Positions 56,442 to 64,000 of a stretch of 64,000 nt of DNA are shown piece by piece. The notes beneath the pieces were generated by a model. It ran no database searches, was not told where the DNA came from, and was given only the letters and a program-made list of their open reading frames with translations. A program made the position numbers and the translations under genes. The stretch covers positions 930,001-994,000 of the forward strand of contig NZ_CP108041.1 in assembly GCF_036173065.1 (NCBI RefSeq), written 5' to 3'. Source of the stretch: Rhodococcus sp. NBC_00297. GTDB taxonomy: Bacteria; Actinomycetota; Actinomycetes; Mycobacteriales; Mycobacteriaceae. Within the stretch, counting starts at the first letter, position 1. Each line of letters starts with the position of its first letter.

Positions 56442-57588
56442 GCGGACGATCGGCGACCGTCGTACCGACCACGGCGAGCAGGATCACGGCCGTCACGGCC
56501 GCACTGACGACGGCCGATCCGGGTACGGCCGTGGCCGCGAGCACAGCGACACCGCCGACCGGCGTCACGATGTTCACCAGCCGTGACGACCGGCGGCGCA
56601 TCGCCACCATCCAGAACCCCAGGACGAAGACCGCCACCGGAATCGTGATCGCGGCGGAGGACTGACGGTCCGACAGCACTCCGTCACCCTCGATGTGCGC
56701 GACGGCCACCTCGATGCCCGCCGACACCGCGCCCGCCGCCGCGAACACGAAGTAGTGCGTGTAGCCGAAACTCAAGGAGCGGCCGAGTCTCGCCCCGACC
56801 GAATCCTCCTGCGACACCGAGAAGTACAGCCACCACATGCCGGCGACGACGACGAGCGTGGCCATCGCGAGGCCGACGAGCTCGACCGTGTGATCGTGTT
56901 CGTCGATGCCGCCGACAATGGCCGTCGCCGAGGCCAGCAACGACTCACCGAGCAGGATGAGGGTGAAGAGACCGTAGCGCTCTGCGATGTGCTCGCCGTG
57001 CAGCGGCGTCCGTCCCGCGCGCTCCGCCAGCACCGGGACGGCGAGCTCCGCGGCCACCAGCGCGACGAACCCGAGCACGGCGACGCTGTCGGGAAGCGCG
57101 AGTCGGGCGACCCACAACACCTGCACGACGGTGATGCCCACCGCGTATCGCATCGCAGTACCGCGGAACTCGCTGTTGCGCAGCCCCGCCCGTATCCACT
57201 GACTCACCATCGCCAGTCGCATCACGACATAGCCGATGGTCACCAGCGTGAAGTCGTAGTCGATCATCGCGTCGGAGACACCGCTGGCCAGGATCAGTAC
57301 GCCGGCCATCTGCACGATGGTGGTGACGCGGTACAGCCAGTCGTCGGTGTCGAACGACGTGGCGAACCATGTGAAGTTCATCCACGCCCACCAGATGGCG
57401 AAGAACACCATCGCGTAGGCACCGATGCCCGACGCGATGTGGTCCTCCTCCAGCAGATGGGCGAGTTCCACGGAGGCGAACGACACCGCGACGACGAAGA
57501 CCAGGTCGAAGAACAGTTCCAGCGAACTCGCCGCTCGATGTTCCTCGTTCGGGTCCCGCGGAACCATCGGCCGCAGCGCGAGACTCAC
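56401..57588 (-). CDS. Low temperature requirement A (LtrA) family membrane protein
   Basis: The product has 395 residues from GTG 57588, overlapping the stop of the upstream acyltransferase gene (GTGA). About 10-12 membrane helices. The family signature is at the N-terminus: [17 protein letters not shown], and [23 protein letters not shown] follows; later [17 protein letters not shown]. LtrA was linked to growth at low temperature in Listeria; the actual substrate is unknown. The C-terminal 13 residues fall antisense to the 3' end of metG. Confidence 0.93.
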   Translation of the reverse strand: MSLALRPMVPRDPNEEHRAASSLELFFDLVFVVAVSFASVELAHLLEEDHIASGIGAYAMVFFAIWWAWMNFTWFATSFDTDDWLYRVTTIVQMAGVLILASGVSDAMIDYDFTLVTIGYVVMRLAMVSQWIRAGLRNSEFRGTAMRYAVGITVVQVLWVARLALPDSVAVLGFVALVAAELAVPVLAERAGRTPLHGEHIAERYGLFTLILLGESLLASATAIVGGIDEHDHTVELVGLAMATLVVVAGMWWLYFSVSQEDSVGARLGRSLSFGYTHYFVFAAAGAVSAGIEVAVAHIEGDGVLSDRQSSAAITIPVAVFVLGFWMVAMRRRSSRLVNIVTPVGGVAVLAATAVPGSAVVSAAVTAVILLAVVGTTVADRPLTPPVRRSGGRRR

Positions 57589-58976
57589 CCGTCGGCCAGC
57601 TTCTCGAGCTCCTCGAGCGCGGTGTCGAGATGCGTGAGCATGCGCTGCAGCGACGGCACGCTACGCCGATCTCCGACGAGTCCGAAGTTGACGTTGTCGG
57701 CGTTGGTCGCGAGCGTGATGTTGAGCGCCTGCCCGTCCAGCACGATCGACGCCGGGTAGACACCGTCGAGTTTCGCACCGTTCCAGTACATCTCGGTCTT
57801 CGGACCGGGCACGTTCGAGATGATCACGTTGAACGGAGGCGGCGTGTTGCGCACGAAGCCCGGCACCGGTGTGAGCAGCAGCGGGGCCATCACGGCCGCG
57901 CCGTAGCTGAGCGCCTGCAGTGGAGACAGGGTGCGCATCATCGCCTTCGACTCGTTCATCGACGAGACGACGGCGGCGAGTCGGCGTTCCGGATCGGGTT
58001 GGTCGGTACCGAGGTTGCAGAGCACCGTGGTGACGGCGTTACCGCCGTCCGCGTCCGCGCCGGCCTCCCGCATGGACACCGGCACCATCGCGATCAGCGG
58101 CTGGTCGGGCAGTGCGTTGCGGTCGATGAGATAGGACCGCAGCGCCCCGGAGCACATCGTCAGCACCACGTCGTTCAACGTGACCCCCAGCGCTGCCGCG
58201 ATGTCCTTCATCCGCGACTTGGACCACTGCTGCGAGGCGAAGCGGCGTGCCCCGCCGATCGGCACGTTGAGCATCGTCCGCGGCGCGGTCAGAGGCAGCA
58301 CCATCTCGTTGCCGCGCAGCTTGTTCAGACCGATCCGGGCCGCGGCGGGTCCGACCCCGGCGAGCTCACCGGCCGCCTTGACGCCTGTGGACAGCAGCGA
58401 CAGGACGCCACCGTCGTCGACCTTCGCGACCTCGGTGCTCTTCTTCTTCGGCCGCTCGAACAGCGCCGGGTCCCAGATCGGGCCGCAGTCACGGGCCTCG
58501 GGATCGGTGGTCAGGGTGCGCTCGAACAACTTGAGCGCCGAGACACCGTCGACCAGCGAGTGGTGGATCTTGCTGTAGAGCGCGACGCGGCCGTCGGCCA
58601 GGCCCTCGATGATGTGCAGCTCCCACATCGGGCGATGCCGATCGAGCGGCGCACTGTGCTCGGCGGAGATGTAGCGCAGCAGCTCGCGGATGCGGCCCGG
58701 CCGCGGCAGCATGATGCGCCGGACGTGATGCTCGAAGTCGAGCTCCTCGTCGTAGATCCAGCGCACGGTGCCCATGAAGTTCACCGGCGGCGCCGGCCGC
58801 TTGCGGAACAGTTTGTAGACGTCGGTGGCGGCCTGGAACGTCTCGTAGAGCTGCATCCCGAAGTCGTCGCCGGCGTCCTCCGGGGGCACGAACAGCTGCA
58901 GTCCCCCGACGTGCATGGGGTGCTCGCGCGTCTCGGCCAGTAGGAACATCGACTCTGTGACCGGCATGAAGGGCAT
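57585..58976 (-). CDS. Wax ester synthase/diacylglycerol acyltransferase (WS/DGAT)
   Basis: The product has 463 residues. The active-site HHxxxDG motif is KIHHSLVDGVSA (second His near 137). DFEHHVRRIMLPRPG, PLDRHRPMWELHIIEGL, and NVIISNVPGPKTEMYWNGAKL are the other family blocks. It makes triacylglycerol or wax esters from acyl-CoA, a storage trait of Rhodococcus and mycobacteria. It is the first gene of a two-gene unit with LtrA; a divergent esterase lies 210 bp away, suggesting linked lipid storage and turnover. Confidence 0.95.
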   Translation of the reverse strand: MPFMPVTESMFLLAETREHPMHVGGLQLFVPPEDAGDDFGMQLYETFQAATDVYKLFRKRPAPPVNFMGTVRWIYDEELDFEHHVRRIMLPRPGRIRELLRYISAEHSAPLDRHRPMWELHIIEGLADGRVALYSKIHHSLVDGVSALKLFERTLTTDPEARDCGPIWDPALFERPKKKSTEVAKVDDGGVLSLLSTGVKAAGELAGVGPAAARIGLNKLRGNEMVLPLTAPRTMLNVPIGGARRFASQQWSKSRMKDIAAALGVTLNDVVLTMCSGALRSYLIDRNALPDQPLIAMVPVSMREAGADADGGNAVTTVLCNLGTDQPDPERRLAAVVSSMNESKAMMRTLSPLQALSYGAAVMAPLLLTPVPGFVRNTPPPFNVIISNVPGPKTEMYWNGAKLDGVYPASIVLDGQALNITLATNADNVNFGLVGDRRSVPSLQRMLTHLDTALEELEKLADG

Positions 58977-59065
58977 GGGGGCGGACCTCTCTCGAACTGC
59001 GGAACCGCGTGGTCACGGTGCGGCTCACCTGCAGGTTCACTGTGCTACCCGGAAGTAACGAACCC

Positions 59066-59116
59066 ACAACTATTGCGACAACGTGGGGTCACGGTGTGAC
59101 CCCGGCAACAACTATT
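59066..59116. promoter_or_regulatory. Direct repeats flanking a dyad, WS/DGAT-esterase gap
   Basis: ACAACTATT occurs at 59066-59074 and 59108-59116 (42-bp centre spacing, about four helical turns). Between them lies the perfect dyad GGGGTCAC-GGT-GTGACCCC (59085-59103). It is placed to control both divergent lipid genes. Confidence 0.55.
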
Positions 59117-59186
59117 CCTCGAGAAGTGTTTCGTTTCGGCCCTATCGTGCGATTCCCAGTACGAGCAAGGAAGTGGAGGGCCACCC

Positions 59187-60308
59187 ATGAGCATCGCCTC
59201 GGCCGAGATGACCGCACCGTCGTCGCTGACACGCACGTCCGCCAGTCGCCGGGTGCGACGCGCCCTCGGCGTCGGCACCGCCGTGGACCGCCAGGAGTTC
59301 GAGGGCGGCAGCATGCAGTCCAAGCTTCTCGCCGCGTACCTGCGCCGCACGGTCCGTCCCTTCCTGGGCGTGTGGGCCCGGACCCACAGCCTGCCGTGGC
59401 CCATGTCGATGGTCGACCAGGCCGGCCGACTCCTCCCACCCGTGGGTGACACCACCGTCGCGCCCGTGCGGCTCGACGAGTGCCGGGCCGAGTGGGTCCG
59501 CACGGACAGCCCGCGTCGTGTCGGTGCCGACGGCAGGTCCGAGCGACCGACCCGCCGCGCGGACCGCGATCGCGTGATCCTGTATCTCCACGGCGGCGCG
59601 TTCGTGGTGTGCGGCCTCAACAGCCACCGCCGGCTCGTCTCGCGCATCGCCCAGTCCACCGGTGCCGACGTGCTGTCGGTCGACTACCGGATGATGCCGC
59701 GCAACCCCATCTCGCACGCGGTGGAGGACGGGGTCGACGGCTTCCGCTACCTGCTCGACGCGGGGTACCTGCCCGAACAGATCTTCATCGCCGGTGACTC
59801 CGCCGGCGGTTACCTGGCCTTCATGGTGGCGCTCGCCCTGCAGAGCCAGGGTCTGCCGCCCGCGGGCGGCATCATCGCCCTGTCTCCGCTCACCGATCTC
59901 GATCCGACGCGGAAGATGTTGCATCCCAACGCGTCCCTGTGCTCGGTCTTCCCCAAGGGCGCCGTGCCGGCGCTCACCGAGCTGGCGGACGAGGTCGAGG
60001 CCCGCATCGTCGTGGACGGCAAGCGTGGTCCCCGCGTCTGTCCCGTCGACGCGGACCTGTCCGCCCTCCCGCCGGTCCTGATCCAGGTCGGATCCACCGA
60101 GATGGTCTACGCCGACTCGGAACTGATGGCGGAGCGCCTGGCTGACGCCGGAATCGAGTGCCGTCTCCAGGTGTGGCAGGACCAGGTGCACGTGTTCCAC
60201 GCCGCGGACTTCGTTCCCGAGTCGGCGCGGGCGATCTCGGAGATCGCCGTCTTCGTCGACGAGCAGGTCCGCCGCGGCACAGTTCCCCTGGCCGGCACCG
60301 GGACATGA
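59187..60308 (+). CDS. Alpha/beta hydrolase, hormone-sensitive-lipase type
   Basis: The product has 373 residues. Oxyanion motif YLHGGAFVV near 133, nucleophile in AGDSAGGYLAF (Ser near 204), Asp in the STEMVYADSE region and His in DQVHVFHAADF give a full HSL-family triad. The N-terminal 95 residues are an extra region with a basic start; no clear signal peptide. It would hydrolyse acyl esters such as mono- or diacylglycerols. RBS GTGGAGGGCC before ATG. It is divergent from WS/DGAT. Confidence 0.92.
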   Translation: MSIASAEMTAPSSLTRTSASRRVRRALGVGTAVDRQEFEGGSMQSKLLAAYLRRTVRPFLGVWARTHSLPWPMSMVDQAGRLLPPVGDTTVAPVRLDECRAEWVRTDSPRRVGADGRSERPTRRADRDRVILYLHGGAFVVCGLNSHRRLVSRIAQSTGADVLSVDYRMMPRNPISHAVEDGVDGFRYLLDAGYLPEQIFIAGDSAGGYLAFMVALALQSQGLPPAGGIIALSPLTDLDPTRKMLHPNASLCSVFPKGAVPALTELADEVEARIVVDGKRGPRVCPVDADLSALPPVLIQVGSTEMVYADSELMAERLADAGIECRLQVWQDQVHVFHAADFVPESARAISEIAVFVDEQVRRGTVPLAGTGT

Positions 60309-60352
60309 TCACGACACCGACCCAAACCGCCCTGTAGGTGTGGACGGTCGGT

Positions 60353-60358
60353 TACATT
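60353..60358 (+). promoter_or_regulatory. -10 element, leaderless start of SRPBCC gene
   Basis: TACATT fits TANNNT and ends 6 nt before ATG 60365, placing the transcription start at the start codon. Confidence 0.5.
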
Positions 60359-60364
60359 CACGCC

Positions 60365-60793
60365 ATGGCTGTCAGCGGAAACAGAGAAGTCGAGATCGAG
60401 GCACCACCGGCCGACGTGCTCGCGGTCATCGCGGACCTCGAGGGTCTGCCGGCATGGTCGTCGATCCACAAGAAGGTCTCGGTGCGCGAGCGTGACGATC
60501 AGGGTCGTCCCGTCCTCGCCGAGATGACCGTCGCCGTCATGGGATTCACCGACGAGCAGGTGCTGCGCTTCACGTGGTCCGACATGTCGGTGGCGTGGGA
60601 CGTCGTCGAGAGCACCCAGCAGAAGTCGCAGCACGCAGAGTACCGCCTCAGCGAGACCGACAAGGGCACCCACCTCGAGTTCGAGATCACGCTCGACCCG
60701 AAGATCCCCGTGCCGGGATTCATCGTCAAGCGCGGGACCAAGTCCGTCCTCGAGACGGCGACCGACGGACTGCGCCAGCAGGTCGTCGGCTGA
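60365..60793 (+). CDS. SRPBCC (polyketide cyclase/START-like) protein
   Basis: The product has 142 residues from ATG 60365. Fold pattern of small helix-grip proteins: REVEIEAPPADVLAVIADLEGLPAWSSIHKKVSV at the start, then alternating strands, and TKSVLETATDGLRQQV as the long C-terminal helix. It likely binds a hydrophobic ligand. Related mycobacterial proteins such as Rv0910 are toxin-associated, but no antitoxin is present here. Confidence 0.85.
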   Translation: MAVSGNREVEIEAPPADVLAVIADLEGLPAWSSIHKKVSVRERDDQGRPVLAEMTVAVMGFTDEQVLRFTWSDMSVAWDVVESTQQKSQHAEYRLSETDKGTHLEFEITLDPKIPVPGFIVKRGTKSVLETATDGLRQQVVG

Positions 60794-60809
60794 CGTCGCG
60801 GCGTCGGCG

Positions 60810-61637
60810 TCAGCCGCGCGCGGCCAGCACCGCTTCGTAGAGCGCACGCTTGGACACGTCCGCCGCCGTCGTGGTGGCCACCCGTGCGCACGCGTCCTTG
60901 AGGCCGAGTCCGGCGGACACGAGATCCTCCACCTCCGCGACGAGGTCGGCGGGATCCGCACTGACGGGCTCGGCTCCGGCCAGGACCACCGTGATCTCGC
61001 CGCGCACGCCGTCGGCGGCCCACGCGGCCAACTCCCCCAGCGTCCCTCGCTTCACTTCCTCGTAGGTCTTGGTCAATTCCCGGCACACCGCGGCGCGCCG
61101 ATCGGGGCCGAGTACCTCGGACGCGTCGGCGAGGCAGTCCGCGATGCGGTGCGGGGCCTCGAAGAACACGACGGCGCGGCTCTCCGTCGTCAGCGTGCGC
61201 ATCCACGCCTGCCGGGGACCACGCTTGCGAGGGGCGAATCCGTCGAAGCAGAAGCGCTCCACCGGCAACCCCGACAGGGCCAGTGCGGTGGTCACGGCGG
61301 ACGGCCCGGGCAGGCAGGTCACGCCGATCCCCGCCTCTGCGCACGCGGCCACCAGTCGGTAACCCGGGTCGCTCACGGAGGGCATACCGGCGTCGGTGAC
61401 CAGCAGGACCCGCCGCCCCTCGCGCATCTCGGCGAGCAGCAGGGGAACCCGATCGACCTCGACCTGGTCGTAGAAACTGACGACGCGACCGGTGATCTGC
61501 ACCCCGAGTGCCGTGGCCAAGGACTTCGTGCGACGCGTGTCCTCCGCCGCGACGACATCGGCCGTGGCCAGTGCGTCGCGCAGTCGGGGCGACGCGTCTG
61601 CGGGGTCCCCCATCGGTGTCGCACCGAGTACCAGCAC
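60810..61637 (-). CDS. rsmI: 16S rRNA 2'-O-ribose C1402 methyltransferase
   Basis: The product has 275 residues from GTG 61637. Tetrapyrrole methylase-fold: LVLGATPMGDPADAS, VVAAEDTRRTKSL, VTDAGMPSVSDPGYRLV, LPGPSAVTTALALSGLP and FEAPHRI, all diagnostic of RsmI. It methylates the ribose of C1402 in the ribosomal decoding centre. It is divergent from pmt, as Rv1003/Rv1002c. Confidence 0.97.
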   Translation of the reverse strand: MLVLGATPMGDPADASPRLRDALATADVVAAEDTRRTKSLATALGVQITGRVVSFYDQVEVDRVPLLLAEMREGRRVLLVTDAGMPSVSDPGYRLVAACAEAGIGVTCLPGPSAVTTALALSGLPVERFCFDGFAPRKRGPRQAWMRTLTTESRAVVFFEAPHRIADCLADASEVLGPDRRAAVCRELTKTYEEVKRGTLGELAAWAADGVRGEITVVLAGAEPVSADPADLVAEVEDLVSAGLGLKDACARVATTTAADVSKRALYEAVLAARG

Positions 61638-61693
61638 GCGTCGTCCTCATCTCGCTCGTCGGTCACGACCGCGGTCGCCGTCGGCATCTAGCC

Positions 61694-61699
61694 TACGAT
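61694..61699 (+). promoter_or_regulatory. -10 element, leaderless start of pmt
   Basis: TACGAT fits TANNNT and ends 6 nt before GTG 61706. The -35 region is not conserved. Confidence 0.5.
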
Positions 61700-61705
61700 C
61701 GAATC

Positions 61706-63280
61706 GTGACCCTCGTGACCGCGCGTATCCCCACCGGTCGCGACGGTTCCGACGAGTACCTCACCGCGCCGCGCCCCGCTCTCCCGCCCGCAGTATTCGG
61801 GCCCACCGACCGCATGCGCGGATGGATCGTCACCGCGGTCCTCACGGTCCTCGCGGCCGTCACCCGCTTCACGATGCTCGGCTATCCGACCGACGCCGGC
61901 ACCCCGGTGTTCGACGAGAAGCACTACGCCCCGCAGGGCTACCAGGTGCTCACCGGCGGCGGCGTCGAGGACAACCCGGCCTACGGCCTCGTCGTCCACC
62001 CGCCCGTCGGCAAGCAGCTGATCGCCGTCGGCGAGGCACTGTTCGGCTACACCGGATGGGGTTGGCGGCTGTCGTCGGCCGTCTTCGGTGTGATCCTCGT
62101 TCTCCTCGTCGTCCGCATCGTGCGCCGCATGACGCGCTCGACGCTGCTGGGCGCGATCGCCGGGATCCTCATGATCGTGGACGGCGTCACGTTCGTGACG
62201 TCCCGAGTCGGCATGCTCGACATCTTCATGGTGGTGTTCGTCGTCGCCGCGTTCGGCGCTCTGGTCCGCGACCGGGACGACGTCCGGGAGCGGTTGCACC
62301 GGGTCGCCGTCGAGGGCCGCATGGAGATGACCACGTGGGGCCCGCGTCTCGGCGTCCGCTGGTGGCGGTTCGGCGGCGGACTCCTGCTCGGTCTGGCGTG
62401 CGGAACGAAGTGGTCGGGTATCTACTTCGTCGCGTTCTTCGGACTGCTCAGCGTCGCCTTCGACGTCGCGGCGCGTCGCCAGTACGGGGTCACCCGGCCG
62501 TGGGTCGGCACCGCCGTGCGCGACGTCGGACCCGCGCTGTACGCGCTGGTGGCGATTCCGCTCGTCGTCTATCTGGCCACCTACGCCGGCTGGTTCGCGA
62601 GTGAGACCGGCGTCGACCGGAACGCCGTGGGCACCGACATCGGGACGGGCGGACCGTTCTCGTTCGTGCCCGCCGCTCTGCGCTCGCTCTGGTACTACAG
62701 CGGCAACGTCCTCGACTTCCACGCCGGACTGACCAACTCGGCCGGTAACCGCCACCCGTGGGAGTCCAAGCCGTGGACGTGGCCGATGGGTCTGCGGCCG
62801 ATGCTCTACTACTTCGCCGACGGGCAGCAGATCACCGGTTGTTCGACGGGCGGCAACTGCGTCAAGGCCGTCATGCTCATCGGCACGCCTGCTCTGTGGT
62901 GGGTCGCGTTCCCGATGCTCGGCTGGGCGCTGTGGAGCACCGTGGCCCGCCGCGACTGGCGCTACGCCGCCGTGCTCGTCGGCTACGGCGCCGGCATCCT
63001 GCCGTGGTTCCTGACCCTCGACCGTCAGATGTACTTCTTCTACGCCGCGGCGCTCGCGCCCTTCCTCGTCATGGGCGTCACCCTGGTCCTCGGCGACATC
63101 CTCGGGCGAGGACTCCGCGGTGGGCAGGGTCGCGAGCGCCGCACGCTCGGTCTGCTGCTGGTCTCGCTGTACGTCGCCGTGGTGATCGCCAACTTCGTGT
63201 GGCTCTGGCCGATCCTCACGGGTCTGCCCATCAGTCAGGAGACGTGGCAGCAGCAGCTCTGGTTGCCGAGCTGGCGCTGA
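61706..63280 (+). CDS. pmt: Dolichyl-phosphate-mannose (polyprenyl-P-mannose) protein mannosyltransferase
   Basis: The product has 524 residues from GTG 61706. GT39 family: the catalytic DE pair in VFDEKHYAPQGYQ near 70, about 10-11 membrane helices, SRVGMLDIFMVVFV, GTKWSGIYF, the large outer loop with NRHPWESKPWTWPMGLRPMLYY, and MYFFYAAALAPF. It transfers mannose from polyprenyl-phosphate to exported Ser/Thr-rich proteins; the lipoproteins with Thr/Ala linkers in this window are plausible clients (inference). Very close to Rv1002c. Confidence 0.95.
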   Translation: MTLVTARIPTGRDGSDEYLTAPRPALPPAVFGPTDRMRGWIVTAVLTVLAAVTRFTMLGYPTDAGTPVFDEKHYAPQGYQVLTGGGVEDNPAYGLVVHPPVGKQLIAVGEALFGYTGWGWRLSSAVFGVILVLLVVRIVRRMTRSTLLGAIAGILMIVDGVTFVTSRVGMLDIFMVVFVVAAFGALVRDRDDVRERLHRVAVEGRMEMTTWGPRLGVRWWRFGGGLLLGLACGTKWSGIYFVAFFGLLSVAFDVAARRQYGVTRPWVGTAVRDVGPALYALVAIPLVVYLATYAGWFASETGVDRNAVGTDIGTGGPFSFVPAALRSLWYYSGNVLDFHAGLTNSAGNRHPWESKPWTWPMGLRPMLYYFADGQQITGCSTGGNCVKAVMLIGTPALWWVAFPMLGWALWSTVARRDWRYAAVLVGYGAGILPWFLTLDRQMYFFYAAALAPFLVMGVTLVLGDILGRGLRGGQGRERRTLGLLLVSLYVAVVIANFVWLWPILTGLPISQETWQQQLWLPSWR

Positions 63281-63284
63281 CCGC

Positions 63285-64000
63285 TCAGAGCTCGGTGCGC
63301 CCGGCCTTCGTCAGCCGGAGACGTCGACGACGTTGCGTGAGCACCAGTGGATCGTGCGACAGGTCGCGGTAGAGCGACACCGACAGCCCGATCATGACCA
63401 GCACGAACGGCGCCGCGGCGATGATTGTCATGGTCTGCAAGCCGTTGAGCGCGTCCGCGCCGCCCGTCCACAGGATGATCGCGGCGGTGCCACCGGTGAT
63501 GGCTCCCCAGAACACGACGACCCAGCGGCTGGGCTCGAGGGTTCCGCGCTGACTGAGGGTGCCCATGACCATGGACGCCGCGTCGGCACCGGAGACGAAG
63601 AAGACGGCCACGAGAATCATCACGACGACCGTCGACAGCCCGAAGAGCGGCAGGTTCTCGAGCATGCCGAACAGCTGAGACTCGCTGCTGGCGCGCGCGG
63701 CCAGGTCGATGCCGTCGCGCTGTTCGCCGATACCGGCTCCGCCGAAGATCGAGAACCACACCAGGCTCACGGCACTCGGGATCACGATGACACCGATGAT
63801 GAACTCACGAACGGTGCGGCCACGGCTGATGCGGGCGAGGAACATGCCGACGAAGGGGGTCCAGGAGACCCACCAGGCCCAGTAGAAGATCGTCCACGAC
63901 GACAGCCACGACGCGGTCTCCGGATCGGACGACGCCGCCGAGCGAGCCGACATGTGGAACAGCTGGCTCGCGTAGTCGCCGATGGTGGTGGGAATCAGGT
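63285..64000 (-). CDS. BCCT-family betaine/choline/carnitine transporter, 5' part outside window
   Basis: 238 codons of the C-terminal part are visible, open to the window end. The family signature WTIFYWAWWVSWTPFVGMFLAR is intact and is followed by ISRGRTVREFIIGVIVIPS, VFFVSGADAASMVMGTLS and a short basic tail. It takes up osmoprotectants such as glycine betaine with Na+ or H+. The tail is short compared with osmosensing BetP, so osmotic regulation of the BetP type is not supported. It converges with pmt across 4 bp. Confidence 0.95.
   Translation of the reverse strand, partial: LIPTTIGDYASQLFHMSARSAASSDPETASWLSSWTIFYWAWWVSWTPFVGMFLARISRGRTVREFIIGVIVIPSAVSLVWFSIFGGAGIGEQRDGIDLAARASSESQLFGMLENLPLFGLSTVVVMILVAVFFVSGADAASMVMGTLSQRGTLEPSRWVVVFWGAITGGTAAIILWTGGADALNGLQTMTIIAAAPFVLVMIGLSVSLYRDLSHDPLVLTQRRRRLRLTKAGRTEL

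Overview
The window is high-GC actinobacterial chromosome, most likely from the order Mycobacteriales and probably Rhodococcus or a close relative. No 16S gene is present, so this rests on gene content and order. From about 14.3 kb onward the order follows, as I recall it, the Mycobacterium tuberculosis Rv1002c-Rv1026 neighbourhood: ppx, DUF501, ftsB-like, eno, lpqU-like, mazG, mfd, TetR, tRNA-Gln, glmU, prsA, rplY, pth, an acyl-AMP ligase, then ispE, ksgA, rpfB, tatD, metG, rsmI and pmt. Wax ester synthase, ergothioneine synthesis and LppP/LprE and FAS1 lipoproteins fit the same group. Many starts are GTG, and several look leaderless (a TANNNT box 5-7 nt before the start codon).

Layout. 1-6.9 kb: an accessory-type stretch with the C-terminal part of a Ser/Thr kinase, a small protein with a SigF-like promoter, a membrane protein, a secreted GH43-like hydrolase, a DUF3500 lipoprotein, an aldo-keto reductase, an ABM-VOC fusion, a thioredoxin-like protein and a bleomycin-binding-type VOC protein. 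6.9-10 kb: a tightly coupled three-gene recombinase module (active tyrosine recombinase, small XRE-like protein, six-CxxC protein with a degenerate recombinase-like C-terminus), followed by dyad structures. 10-14.3 kb: a HAD dehalogenase, two small coupled unknown genes with a SigF-like promoter, a tRNA with a UAA anticodon but a short variable loop, a rhodanese, a short-chain fatty-acid transporter and an MmcQ/YjbR protein.

14.3-31.4 kb: core genes for cell division, glycolysis, wall turnover, repair and UDP-GlcNAc/PRPP synthesis. They are interrupted by an iron-box-controlled efeUOB operon. A 47-bp repeat occurs just downstream of both lpqU and efeU. 31.4-37.1 kb: a complete ergothioneine set (egtA-egtB-egtC-egtD leftward, egtE divergent) between prsA and rplY. 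37.4-50.5 kb: rplY, pth, acyl-AMP ligase, prfC, an orphan small gene with an AT-richer structured leader, a FAS1 lipoprotein, DUF4166, ABC-F, ispE, a WYL regulator, ksgA and rpfB.

50.7-64 kb: a polar amino-acid ABC transporter with a fused binding protein and permease, an LppP/LprE lipoprotein, tatD and metG divergent from a 21-bp gap, LtrA and wax ester synthase/DGAT, an HSL-type esterase, an SRPBCC protein, rsmI and pmt divergent, and a BCCT transporter cut by the window end. No CRISPR array, rRNA or prophage structural gene was seen, and no gap between genes exceeds 300 bp.
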